From Sandaracinaceae bacterium (GTDB taxonomy: Bacteria; Myxococcota_A; Polyangia; Polyangiales; Sandaracinaceae): a stretch of 35,141 nt of DNA. Numbering within the stretch: position 1 is the stretch's first letter; each line of letters starts with the position of its first letter. Of the stretch, positions 15,369-23,683 are shown in pieces. The notes beneath the pieces are model-generated. The model did no database searches. It saw only the letters and a list, made by a program, of their open reading frames with translations, and was not told the DNA's origin. The DNA is taken from assembly GCA_040218145.1 (NCBI GenBank), contig JAVJQK010000002.1, positions 1 through 35,141 on the forward strand, read 5' to 3'. A program made the position numbers and the translations under genes.

Positions 15369-16943
15369 CTATCGCGCGGGGCTGCCGCCGAGCTGCTGAC
15401 ACGACTGGCGCTCCTGCGTCCGCTCGGCGTCGTCGTCCGCGGCGACCGACAGATCGCAGTGGGGCTGGGGGTCGAAGGGGTTGATCCGGATCGCCTCGCG
15501 CAAGGCGTCTCGCGCCAGCGCGCGATCCCCGAGGGCGAGCCACGCGGCGCCCGAGACGGCCCAGGTGGGCGCGTGATCCGGGTAGCGCTCGCGGAAGCGG
15601 GCGAGGGCGCGCACGGCCTCGGCGGGCTCCCCGCCGGTCAGCGCGGCGCGGGCGAAGCGCGCGGCCACGATCGGATCGTCCGGCGCCAGCTCGTTCGCGC
15701 GGCCGTACTCCACCGAGGCGGCGCGCGGGCGGCGGCGATCCCAGAGCAGGTCGCCGAGCCGGAGGTGACGCCGCGCGCGCTCCTGCTCGACGTCCTGCGC
15801 GTCGTCGGGCTCGCCGGGGCCTTGCCGGAGCCGCAGCCCCATCAGCCGCGGCGCGTCGCCCTCGGGGGCCGGTCGATCACGCAGCGCGGCTTGCCAGCTG
15901 CGCTCGAGCTCGGCGAAGGGCGAGCCCGCGACGGCCGCCATCGCCTCGCGCGCGTCGGTGCCCTCGGCCACGCGGCGGATCGCGTCGCGCAGCCCCTCTC
16001 CGCCGTGCTCGCCGTGGAAGCGCTCCACGAAGGTGGCGACCTGCGCGAACGCCAGCGCGGCCTGCTCCTGGGAGGGGAGCCGCGCGATCGACGGATGCAG
16101 GCGGTCGAAGGGCAGGAGCGAGCCGTCGCGCACGGCCGAGGTCAGGAGCGCCTCCGCGGCCGGATCGAGGTGCGCGGCCGGCGCCTCGCCACGCCATCGA
16201 CGCTCCAGGAACTTCGCGACGCCCTCCTGCAGCCAGACCGGCGCGCGGTCACGAGACGCCCGAGACAAGAACAGGTGCACGAGCTCGTGCCCGATGGTGT
16301 CCATCCAGGGGTAACCGCGGACCAGCGCGCGCGGCGAGGTCACCATCAGCCGGTCCCACTTGCACAGCGCGATGGTGCCGGTGGTCTCGATGTCCCGCAC
16401 CGTCAGGGTCGAGACGTCGGCGAGGCTCGCCGCGCTCGGGTAGATCTCGAGCCGGAGCGGGCCGGGGACACGCACCCCGAGATCCGCGCTGAGCGCCTCG
16501 TCCGCCGCGCGCATCGCCTCGATCGCGTAGGGGACCAGCACCGCGTCCGGCCCCGGCGCGTGCTTCACGACGTAGCGCCCGTCGGCAGAGCGGGCGGTGA
16601 CGAACCCGCGCGTGGCGTCGCGCGTGGCGACGATCAGCGCGCGCAGGGAGGCCCGATCGTCCGGGCTCCGCAGCCGCGCGCCGTCCCCGGCCGCTTCCAC
16701 GTCCTGGGCCGCGCCCGCGTAGTCCCCCTGGTAGAAGCGCAGCATCCCGCGCTCGAAGCGCACGTCGGGATCCTCGGGGTGCTCGCGCGCCAGCCGCGTG
16801 ACCGTGCGCTCGGCGTCCTCGAGGCGGAGCTCGCTCAGCGCGTCCGCCGCGTCGCGCAGCGCGCGCCCGTCCGCGCCGGAGGGGAGGGCGGACGCGCTCG
16901 CGGGGAGGGCCAGGCAGAGCAACACCAGCGCGCGGCGCGTCAT
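15369..16943 (-). CDS. Secreted TPR protein with gluzincin (peptidase MA-like, HExxH) metalloprotease domain
   Basis: A 524-aa protein with an N-terminal signal sequence (RRALVLLCLALPASASA, no lipobox). A TPR-like segment covers about 30-90. A gluzincin domain follows with HELVH at 219-223 and the downstream glutamate in WLQEGVAKFLE (Glu240), the pattern of M61/peptidase MA-like zinc proteases. The C-terminal third (about 385-500) holds further TPR repeats (RHLRLGDLLWDRRRPRAASV, FARAALTGGEPAEAVRAL). It is probably periplasmic or surface-exposed. Its ATG overlaps the stop of the DUF4175-type gene by four bases (ATGA at 16940-16943), and MoxR follows after a short gap, so it belongs to the same operon. 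The long frame that continues upstream of this ATG is only an out-of-frame shadow of the DUF4175-type gene. Confidence 0.85.
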   Translation of the reverse strand: MTRRALVLLCLALPASASALPSGADGRALRDAADALSELRLEDAERTVTRLAREHPEDPDVRFERGMLRFYQGDYAGAAQDVEAAGDGARLRSPDDRASLRALIVATRDATRGFVTARSADGRYVVKHAPGPDAVLVPYAIEAMRAADEALSADLGVRVPGPLRLEIYPSAASLADVSTLTVRDIETTGTIALCKWDRLMVTSPRALVRGYPWMDTIGHELVHLFLSRASRDRAPVWLQEGVAKFLERRWRGEAPAAHLDPAAEALLTSAVRDGSLLPFDRLHPSIARLPSQEQAALAFAQVATFVERFHGEHGGEGLRDAIRRVAEGTDAREAMAAVAGSPFAELERSWQAALRDRPAPEGDAPRLMGLRLRQGPGEPDDAQDVEQERARRHLRLGDLLWDRRRPRAASVEYGRANELAPDDPIVAARFARAALTGGEPAEAVRALARFRERYPDHAPTWAVSGAAWLALGDRALARDALREAIRINPFDPQPHCDLSVAADDDAERTQERQSCQQLGGSPAR

Positions 16944-19915
16944 CGGAGCAGCCCCTCGTAGTAGCGCCTCACGGCGTCCTCGTAGCCCTCGGGCGGGGCC
17001 TCGCGCATGGCGTCGAGCAGGCGCCGACGCATCTCCATCGGGCCCTCGAACTGGTCCGCGTCCGGGATGTCCACGGGGCGGCGGAAGTCCGGCTCGCTGC
17101 TGCCGCCCTCGCCCCCCTGGCCGCCGCTCTGCTGCTCGTTCTCCAGCCGCTCGCGCAGCTCCGTCAGGCGCCGCGCCGCGTCCTCCTGGTGGCGCGCGGA
17201 CTCGAGCGGGTCTCCGCCCTCGAGCGCCCGGTTCGCCCGCTGCATCGACTCCGCGACCTCGTTCAGCTCCCGCGCGGCGTCTTCGCTCAGCGGTACGCCC
17301 TCGTGCCCGCGGTCGAACTCGCCGCCGAGCCGCTCCGCGGCGTCGCGGGCGAGGCGCTGCCGCTCGAGGTCGCTCCGCATCTGCTCGCGGTCCGCCGGCT
17401 CGAGGTGCGAGGCGACGTCGGGGAGGGCCTCGTCGAGGCGGCGCCGCAGCTCGCGCAGGTTGCGGTCGGCGTTGCGCGCCTCGCGCGCGTCCTCGCGGGT
17501 CTCGCCCTCGCGTCCGGGGAACATCAGCGCCGAGAGGTCGAGGTCGCGGGACAGCGACGACAGATCCTGGGCCGCCGCCTCGCTCATGCGTCGCGCCTCG
17601 CCCAGATCGCCGGCCGAGAGCGCGTCCTGGGTGTCGATGAGGCGCTGGCGCGCGCGGTCGTAGGCGTCCTGCTCGAAGCCGGCGAGCCGGTCGCGGTCCA
17701 CGTTCTCGAGCGCCTCCCGCACGCTCCCGGCCTCCTGCGCGAGCTGGCGGCCCACCCGGTTGTCGCGCCCGCCGATGGCCTCGAGGGCCCGGTGCGCGGC
17801 CCGCCCGCGCCGCTCGGTGCCCCGGCCAGCGAGCTGCTGCTGCTCGGTCTCGAGCCCCGCGAGCGAGTCCATCGCGTTGGCCATCGCGCGCTCGCGCGGA
17901 CCGAAGCGCGCCTCGACGAAGCTCTGCTCGGTCTGGCCGAGGGCGCGTGCGATCTGATCGATCTGCCGCTCGAGCTGATCGACGAGCCGCTCGGCCCCCT
18001 CGAGGTCCCCGCGGTGGATCGCCTCCGACAGCTCCGCCAGGGCGTTCGCGGACTCCTGCGTCGGCATCTCGCCGCCGGCGTTCATGAACTCCTGGGGCAC
18101 GCTCGTGCCCATCTCCGCCATGCGCTGCATGAGCGCCTGCATCCGCGCCTGGGCCCGCGCGATCGCCGCGAGCAGCTGCTGCCGCGCCTCGGGGGAGTCG
18201 GTCCGCCGCAGCTCGGAGAGGAGCGAGCGGATCTCGCGGCGGATCTGCTCGAGCTCCCGCGCGATCTCGGCCGCGTCTTCGACCCGGGCCCGCCCGACGA
18301 GATCGTCGAGGCTGAGCACGTCGTCTTCCAGCTCGCTCACCATGCGCCCGTCGACCGCCTCGCGCTCCGCGAGCGGCGCCACGCGCCGGCCGTTCGCCAC
18401 GCGCTCCGCCTGCAGCAGCCGACGCACCCGGCCCGCCATCGACGTGAACACCGACACGTCCGAGGCGCGGACGCCCTCCTCGCCGCGGAGCGCGTCGGCG
18501 TGCTCCCGCAGCGCGGCGATGAAGCCGTCGGTCGGCGGGCGCAGCGCCTCGAAGCGCTCCTTGGACGCCGCCTCCGCCTCCGGCACCGGCCGCTCGAGGT
18601 GGTCGGCCAGCAGGTGCAGCCCGCGGTCGAGGAGGGCCTCGAGCCCGGCCAGACGCTCGGATCTGCGCGAGGCCTCGCTCGCGATGTGAATCGTCAGCTC
18701 CGCAGACCGGCCGAGGTTGGGCCCGCTGACGACGTCGCCGTCCCGCGCCTCCACCCAGACCGTCACCGCGTCGCCGGGTTGGGCCCCGAGGAGCGCGAGA
18801 TCCAGCGGGGCGCTGCTCGTCTGATCCCGGGGCTGCTCGCCGGGGTCGAAGCTGGCCACGCGGCGCCGTCGCTCCTCGCCGCGGGGATCGCGGACGACGA
18901 GGTCGACCGACGCGACGCCCACGTCGTCGATCACCATCCACGTGACCGCGACCTCCTCCGGCCCGTCGAGCACCAGATCGTCCGCGGGGTCGATCAGGGA
19001 GACGCGCGGGGCCTCGTCGGCGATCACGCGCACGTCTCGGGAGGTCGCGTCACGCACCCAGTCCCCCTCGGGGCGCCGAAGCCGGAGCGCGATGGGGCCG
19101 TCCTCGCGCGCGACGAAGCGTCCGAACCAGCCTCCGGACTCGCTGCGCTCCATGGGCGTCAGCCGACCGCCGATCCGCAGCGCCGCCTCCGTGGCGGCGA
19201 GCTGGGGCGTGGCGCGGATCTCGATGGAGGTGCCGCGCGGGACCTCGAGCAGGCTCGGATCGACGACGGTCACCGAGGGGCGGTCGAGGTAGCCGGGGTA
19301 GACGATGTGAGCTTCGACGTCGCCGAACGCCACCACCACGCGATCGCCCAGCGCGTCGCGCTCGCCGGGGTGGATGAGCGAGTAGGCGCCCGCTCGGCCG
19401 CGCTCACTCGCGAGGAGCGCGAAGGCGAGCGCGGCGCCGATCAACCCGAGCGCCACCGTGCGGTGCCGCAGGCGACGCCAGCGCACGATCTGTCGCGGAG
19501 GGTGCTGCGCGAGCACCGCCCGGACGCGCGCCTCGTGGGCCCGGATCAGCGGCTCGGACGACCCGTCCATCGGGCCGCGCGTCAGCTCCCACGCGGTGCG
19601 CGCGGCGCTGGGCAGGGTGGGGTCCGCGTCGCCGAGCAGCCGCGCCACGCCGGCGCCGCGCAGGGGGCCGAACGCCCGCCAAGCCCAGACGGACACCGCG
19701 CCGAGGGCGATCGCGACCATCGCCCAGGCCAGGAGCGCGCCGCTCGCGTCGCCGAGCGGTCCGACCACCATGGCGCCGGTCGCGAACACCAGGCTGGCGG
19801 CGCCGAGCGCGAGCAGGCTCGCCCGCACTGCGTGCACGAGCGCCGCGCGCCGCCTCAGGCGAGAGAGGTAGGCGTCCACGGGCGGGTCGGGGGGCTGCGC
19901 GCCGGGAGCTGCCAC
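16940..19915 (-). CDS. DUF4175-type membrane-anchored coiled-coil protein
   Basis: A 991-aa protein with two membrane helices near the N-terminus (about 32-52 and 59-80) and a third at about 151-170. A beta-rich periplasmic part at about 180-420 follows (VYPGYLDRPSVTV, IEIRATPQL, VTWMVIDDVGVASVDLVV). The rest is mostly long Arg/Glu/Gln-rich coiled coil. The C-terminus has a low-complexity Gly/Ser/Gln linker and the ending RRYYEGLLR, both typical of DUF4175 proteins. These are regularly encoded near MoxR-DUF58-VWA genes; their role is not established. It is the first gene of the minus-strand operon, and overlaps the protease gene by four bases. Start is a GTG at 19915. A TATGTT at 19927-19922 on the minus strand lies so close that a leaderless transcript is conceivable, but this is weak. 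Confidence 0.82.
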   Translation of the reverse strand: MAAPGAQPPDPPVDAYLSRLRRRAALVHAVRASLLALGAASLVFATGAMVVGPLGDASGALLAWAMVAIALGAVSVWAWRAFGPLRGAGVARLLGDADPTLPSAARTAWELTRGPMDGSSEPLIRAHEARVRAVLAQHPPRQIVRWRRLRHRTVALGLIGAALAFALLASERGRAGAYSLIHPGERDALGDRVVVAFGDVEAHIVYPGYLDRPSVTVVDPSLLEVPRGTSIEIRATPQLAATEAALRIGGRLTPMERSESGGWFGRFVAREDGPIALRLRRPEGDWVRDATSRDVRVIADEAPRVSLIDPADDLVLDGPEEVAVTWMVIDDVGVASVDLVVRDPRGEERRRRVASFDPGEQPRDQTSSAPLDLALLGAQPGDAVTVWVEARDGDVVSGPNLGRSAELTIHIASEASRRSERLAGLEALLDRGLHLLADHLERPVPEAEAASKERFEALRPPTDGFIAALREHADALRGEEGVRASDVSVFTSMAGRVRRLLQAERVANGRRVAPLAEREAVDGRMVSELEDDVLSLDDLVGRARVEDAAEIARELEQIRREIRSLLSELRRTDSPEARQQLLAAIARAQARMQALMQRMAEMGTSVPQEFMNAGGEMPTQESANALAELSEAIHRGDLEGAERLVDQLERQIDQIARALGQTEQSFVEARFGPRERAMANAMDSLAGLETEQQQLAGRGTERRGRAAHRALEAIGGRDNRVGRQLAQEAGSVREALENVDRDRLAGFEQDAYDRARQRLIDTQDALSAGDLGEARRMSEAAAQDLSSLSRDLDLSALMFPGREGETREDAREARNADRNLRELRRRLDEALPDVASHLEPADREQMRSDLERQRLARDAAERLGGEFDRGHEGVPLSEDAARELNEVAESMQRANRALEGGDPLESARHQEDAARRLTELRERLENEQQSGGQGGEGGSSEPDFRRPVDIPDADQFEGPMEMRRRLLDAMREAPPEGYEDAVRRYYEGLLR

Positions 19916-19956
19916 GCCGCGAACATAGCAAGGTCGGCCTGGTCACGCCGGTCTCG

Positions 19957-19986
19957 TTGACCTGAGATCGAGGCGCTGGATATAGT
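19957..19986 (+). promoter_or_regulatory. Sigma-70-like promoter for the coiled-coil gene at 20012
   Basis: TTGACC (19957-19962) and TATAGT (19981-19986) are separated by 18 nt, a close match to the housekeeping consensus in an otherwise GC-rich 96-bp divergent gap. A transcript would start near 19993, about 19 nt before the ATG at 20012. The -10 sits in a small inverted repeat (GGAcTATATCC on the minus strand), so the same bases could contribute to a promoter firing toward the DUF4175-type operon. Confidence 0.6.
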
Positions 19987-20011
19987 CCGCCTCCGCTTCC
20001 GTGACGGATCG

Positions 20012-22846
20012 ATGACCACGAACGCCTCCGAACGCGACTTCGCCGAGCTCGCGCTCGCCGTCTACCTCGAGGAGCTGGCTTCCGGCCGGCGCGTCCTCTA
20101 CGTGGGCGATCCCGACAGCCCCGCCGCCGAGCGCCTGTCCAAGGCCGCCTCGCATCTGGAGGTCGTCACCCCCGGCGGGAGCGCCCGCGGCACACGCCGG
20201 GGCGGTCGCGTCCGCACGCGGCCCTGGCCGTCCCGCGAGGACGAGGGTCGCTGGGACCTGGTGGTGGTGCCCGACCTCCCGGGCGCCGGCCTCGCCCGCG
20301 ACGTGGAGACGATCGCGGGCTGGCTCGCGGAGGACGGCGTGCTCGTCGCTGGCACCCCGGACCCGGAGGGACCCGCCGGGCACGAAGACGCCCTGGGCTA
20401 CGAGGAGCTGTTCGACCTCCTCGAGGACAGCTTCGACGCCGTCCGCATGATCGGGCAGGCGCCGTTCCACGGCTTCAGCGTGGTGGACTTCGATCCGCCG
20501 GGCGGCGAGCTCGAGGTGACCTTCGACGGCTCGCTCCTCGAGGGCGCGGGCGAGCGCGCGCAGCGCTACGTGGCCCTCTGCGGCGATCGGGACGTCGTGG
20601 TCGACGCGTACGCGGTGATCCAGACGCCCGCGTCCGAAACGGCCCCGCCGGCGGTCTCGAGCGAACCTGCAGAGGAGTCGAGCCCGGAGCTGCAGGAGGC
20701 GCTCGACGCCGCCAACCTTCACGCCGAAGAGCTCGAGCGCGAGCTGGAGGAGGCGCAGAAGTCGATCGAGGCGGCCCGCGCGGACGTCGAGCGGGCCCGG
20801 AAGCGCGAGGCCGAGACGCGCGGGCGTGTCGACGAGCTGCGCGCGGAGGCCGAGTCGCTCTCGAAGCAGCTCGCGCGGCCGCCGGCCGAGGACAGCGGCG
20901 ACGACGAGTACGTGCGGCTCGAGACGGCGCTGCACGAGCGGGGACAGGAGCTGACCCAGGCGCGCGCGGAGATCGAGCGCCGCGGCGTGCTGGTGCGGGA
21001 TCTCGTCGAGGAGATGCGCACCCTGCGCAAGCACGGATCGGTCTACCCCGGCGCGGGCGGCTCGGAGCCGCCGCCCGGAGGCCTCGGCGGCTTCGGTGTG
21101 CGCACCACGATGGAGATCCACCCCGACGCGATGCACGCCGCGTTGCATGGGCAGGTCGCCGACGCGGTCGAGCGCGCGGTGGCGGCGGAGGCCGAGCGGA
21201 CCGCGCTCCAGTTCCGCCTCGACGAGGTGCGGGGCGAGCTGGCCGTGGCGGAGAACCGCGCCGCGCAGGAGACGGACGAGCGCGGCCGCATCGAGGCGGC
21301 GCTGCGGGGCACGGTGCGCGGCCTGAACGCGCGGCTCGCAGAGGTCACCGAGATGTACCAGCTCACGCAGGCGCGCCTGGCGCTCTGCGAGGAGGACCGC
21401 TCGAGCGCCGAGCGTCGCGCACACGAGCGCGAGCGACAGATGGCGGAGCTGCGCGAGCAGCTCGAGCTCGAGATGGCGCGCTACCGCGTGCGCGAGAGCG
21501 CCGACGACCGCGCCGACGGCGCGGGCACCGTCACGGCGGAGGACCTGCTGCGCCTCGAGCGCGTCGAGCGCGAGGGCGCCGCGCGCGAGGGTCAGCTCAT
21601 GGGCGCGCTGCTCGCCTGCCAGGAGCGCCACGCCGAGCTCGCCCTTCGCCAGCGACAGGCCGGGCTCGAGGCGCAGCTCGCGCGCGAGGCGCTGCTCGAG
21701 ATCGAGGAGCGCGTCGAGGGGATGCGGCGCGGCTACGAGGCCCGGGTCGCGGAGCTCGTCCTGGAGCTGAGCGCGCTCGGAGGGAGCGCGGAGCGCGCGG
21801 TCGTGCACACGGGCGAGCTGGGCGCGCGGCTCGAGCGCGCCGAGCGTGAGGGCGCCGCCCTGCGCGGCGAAGCGGCTGGACTGCGCCTGCGTCTCGCCGA
21901 CCGCGAGGCGGCGGTGGAGTCCCTCCGCGCCCAGGTCCCGGAGCCGGGCGACCGGCGGCGGGGAGATCGCCGCACCACGGATCGCCAGGAGAGCGACCGG
22001 CCGGAGAGCGAGCCCACCCCGCCCAAGAGCGGCAGCCGCGTGATCGTGATCGGCCGCGGCGCGACGACCGAGCCAGACGAGCCCGAGGAGACCGGCGCGC
22101 AGGCGGCCGAGGCGGAGCACGCGACGCTCGCGGCGCGCCTCGACGAGGCTCAGGCCGAGATCGACACGTTGCGCGGACGCGCCGACGCCCTGGCGCGGCA
22201 GCTGGCCGAGGCGCTCGAGGCGGCCTCTGCGCGCGACGAGGAGGGGCCAGACCCCAGGGTCGCGCTCTCGGCCCGCGACGGCATCATCTCCCGCCTGCAG
22301 AGCCAGCTCTCGCACGGGGCCGAGCAGCGGCGTCGCCTCCAGCGCGAGGTCGACGCCTTGCGTGCCCAGCTGAGCGAGCACCGGGAGACCGTCCAGTCCA
22401 CCGAGGCCGTCGCGGACGTACGCGTCGAGGAGTCGACGCGCGAGCTCGAGGAGCTCACCGAGCGTCTCGAGCGGAGCGAGGCCGAGCGCCGCGACGCGAT
22501 GACCGCGCTCGAAGAGGCGCGAGAGATCCTCACCCGCGTGATGCGCTCGCTGCCCGAGGAAGACGACGACGTCGCCGTCGGTGGCCAGGCCGAGGCGCGG
22601 CGCCTGCGCGACCGCATGGCCCAGCTCGACGCCGAGGCGGCCGATCGCGAGGTCCTCCTCCGCTCCCTGACCGCCCAGCTCCAGGAGCGCGATGACCGCA
22701 TCCGCGCGCTCGAGCGCATGGCCAACGGCAACGGCGCCCCGGCCGGCCAGGACCGCAACGAGCTCGAGGCACGCTTGCTCGAGATGGAAGAGCGAGTCGC
22801 GCGGCTGACCGAAGAGCTGGAACACGAGCGCCGCCGCTCCCTGTAG
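20012..22846 (+). CDS. Large coiled-coil protein with N-terminal methyltransferase-like domain, function unknown
   Basis: A 944-aa protein. Residues of about 8-210 look like a Rossmann/SAM-methyltransferase fold: GRRVLYVGDPDSPAAERL where motif I should be, then WDLVVVPDLPG and AGWLAEDGVLVAGTPDPEG as in the strands following motif II. The glycine-rich SAM loop is poor (VGDPDSP instead of GxGxG), so catalysis is doubtful. From about 225 to the end it is long heptad-rich coiled coil (Glu/Arg/Ala/Leu), interrupted by a Gly/Pro segment at about 345-372 (GAGGSEPPPGGLGGFG) and a Pro/Ser/Arg segment at about 650-695 that contains SRVIVIGRG. No signal peptide or membrane helix is seen. Long coiled-coil proteins with small globular heads act as scaffolds in myxobacterial polarity and motility, but no such family can be named here. 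It has its own promoter and no cotranscribed neighbour. Confidence 0.8.
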   Translation: MTTNASERDFAELALAVYLEELASGRRVLYVGDPDSPAAERLSKAASHLEVVTPGGSARGTRRGGRVRTRPWPSREDEGRWDLVVVPDLPGAGLARDVETIAGWLAEDGVLVAGTPDPEGPAGHEDALGYEELFDLLEDSFDAVRMIGQAPFHGFSVVDFDPPGGELEVTFDGSLLEGAGERAQRYVALCGDRDVVVDAYAVIQTPASETAPPAVSSEPAEESSPELQEALDAANLHAEELERELEEAQKSIEAARADVERARKREAETRGRVDELRAEAESLSKQLARPPAEDSGDDEYVRLETALHERGQELTQARAEIERRGVLVRDLVEEMRTLRKHGSVYPGAGGSEPPPGGLGGFGVRTTMEIHPDAMHAALHGQVADAVERAVAAEAERTALQFRLDEVRGELAVAENRAAQETDERGRIEAALRGTVRGLNARLAEVTEMYQLTQARLALCEEDRSSAERRAHERERQMAELREQLELEMARYRVRESADDRADGAGTVTAEDLLRLERVEREGAAREGQLMGALLACQERHAELALRQRQAGLEAQLAREALLEIEERVEGMRRGYEARVAELVLELSALGGSAERAVVHTGELGARLERAEREGAALRGEAAGLRLRLADREAAVESLRAQVPEPGDRRRGDRRTTDRQESDRPESEPTPPKSGSRVIVIGRGATTEPDEPEETGAQAAEAEHATLAARLDEAQAEIDTLRGRADALARQLAEALEAASARDEEGPDPRVALSARDGIISRLQSQLSHGAEQRRRLQREVDALRAQLSEHRETVQSTEAVADVRVEESTRELEELTERLERSEAERRDAMTALEEAREILTRVMRSLPEEDDDVAVGGQAEARRLRDRMAQLDAEAADREVLLRSLTAQLQERDDRIRALERMANGNGAPAGQDRNELEARLLEMEERVARLTEELEHERRRSL

Positions 22847-22859
22847 CTCACGGCCCACC

Positions 22860-23335
22860 GCCGCGTCCGTCGCCAGCTCCGCGTCCGCTACGGCGTCCAC
22901 CGCGTCCGCCCCCGCCCCCGCGTCCGCCACCGCGTCCGCGTCCGCCCCCGCGTCCGCGTCCGCCCCCACGTCCGCGTCCGCCCCCGCCCCCGCGTCCGCC
23001 CCCGCCCCCGCGTCCGCGTCCGCCCCCGCCCCCGCGTCCGCCACCGCGTCCGCATCCGCATCCGCGTCCGCCACCGCATCCGCGTCCGCCACCGCGTCCG
23101 CATACCGCGTCCGTCGCCAGGTCCGCCTCCGCGTCCGCCACCGCGCCCGCCACCGGTACCGCGTCCGCCCCCGCGTCCGAGTCCGCTACCGCGTCCGCCC
23201 CCGCGTCCGCCCCCGCGTCCGAGTCCGCTACCGCGTCCGAGTCCGCTACCGCGTCCGCCCCCGCGTCCGAGTCCGCTGTCGCGTCCGAGTCCGCTGTCGC
23301 GTCCGCCGTCCGCTGCCGCGTCGTCATCACGCCCG
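22860..23335. repeat. Hexamer-based GC satellite, intergenic (GCGTCCGCCCCC-type units)
   Basis: About 475 bp made almost wholly of mixed hexamers: GCGTCC, GCCCCC, GCCACC, and, in the right half, 18-bp units of the type GCGTCCGAGTCCGCTACC. Read on the plus strand it gives Ala-Ser-Ala-Pro-like codons, but the frame shifts near 23103 and there is no credible start codon or ribosome binding site. On the minus strand it gives Asp-Ala or Gly-Arg runs depending on frame. It starts just after the stop of the coiled-coil gene. I see no gene here. It resembles the pfaC linker and the right-end repeat in sequence. Confidence 0.75.
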
Positions 23336-23350
23336 CATGAGCCGAGCGAG

Positions 23351-23514
23351 GGCGGCCAGCTTTCGCGAAGCGAAAGCGCGAGCCGCAGGGGCCCCAGCGC
23401 CCCGCGCTGGGGTCGGCGGCAAAGCGCGCGGAGCGCGCGACCCGCCGTAGTCGGGAGGGGGCCCCCATTGGCGCTTTGCCCAATGGGGGGAGGGCCTGCG
23501 TTCAGGCCCTCCAA
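23351..23514. repeat. Hairpin-array repeat element, copy 1 of 3
   Basis: A 164-bp element made of successive inverted repeats. These are GCTTTCGC/GCGAAAGC (23359-23377, 3-nt loop); CCCCAGCGC/GCGCTGGGG (23392-23412, 3-nt loop); CGGCGG (23414-23419) pairing with CCGCCG (23442-23447) around an inner GCGCGC-GGA-GCGCGC (23424-23438); GGGGGCCCCC (23457-23466); CCCCCATTGG/CCAATGGGGG (23462-23489, 8-nt loop); and GGAGGGCCTG/CAGGCCCTCC (23489-23512, loop CGTT). More than half the bases can pair. It is followed by AAGAAAAAA. It lies between convergent genes. Possible roles: bidirectional transcription barrier, REP/BIME-like site, miniature mobile element or structured RNA. Confidence 0.85.
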
Positions 23515-23522
23515 GAAAAAAC

Positions 23523-23675
23523 GCGCAAAGCGAAAGCGCGAGCCGCGGGGGCCCCAGCGCCCCGCCGCTGGGGTCGGCGACCGAGCGCGCGGAGCGCACG
23601 AATCGCCGTAGTCGGGAGGGGGCCCCCATTGGCGCTTTGCCCAATGGGGGGAGGGCCTGCGTTCAGGCCCTCCAA
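23523..23675. repeat. Hairpin-array repeat element, copy 2 of 3 (diverged, 5' shortened)
   Basis: A 153-bp copy lacking the first ~11 bp (GGCGGCCAGCT) of copies 1 and 3. It retains the other hairpins. Differences from copy 1 include one inserted C in the CCCCAGCG/CGCTGGGG loop and a paired change in the central stem, CGGCGA (23575-23580) with TCGCCG (23603-23608), where copies 1 and 3 have CGGCGG with CCGCCG. One further change (GCGCAC at 23593-23598) breaks a pair in the inner stem. The last 65 bases, covering the CCCCATTGG and GGAGGGCCTG hairpins, are unchanged. Confidence 0.85.
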
Positions 23676-23683
23676 CGAGAACA

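Noticed and set aside
16944-18941. A long upstream extension of the gluzincin protease frame.
   Set aside because: It overlaps the DUF4175-type gene in another frame and consists of Arg/Gly/Ala-rich shadow sequence. The signal peptide begins at 16943.
22809-23103. An Ala/Ser/Pro tail that would be added to the coiled-coil protein by a +1 frameshift near its stop codon.
   Set aside because: The +1 frame is open for about 40 bases before the stop and on through the satellite, but no slippery sequence is seen and the frame itself breaks near 23103. A chance product of the satellite is simpler.
22860-23335. A CRISPR-like look of the repeat-rich intergenic stretch.
   Set aside because: Units are hexamers or 18-mers without unique spacers of constant length, and no cas genes are nearby. 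It is a satellite.
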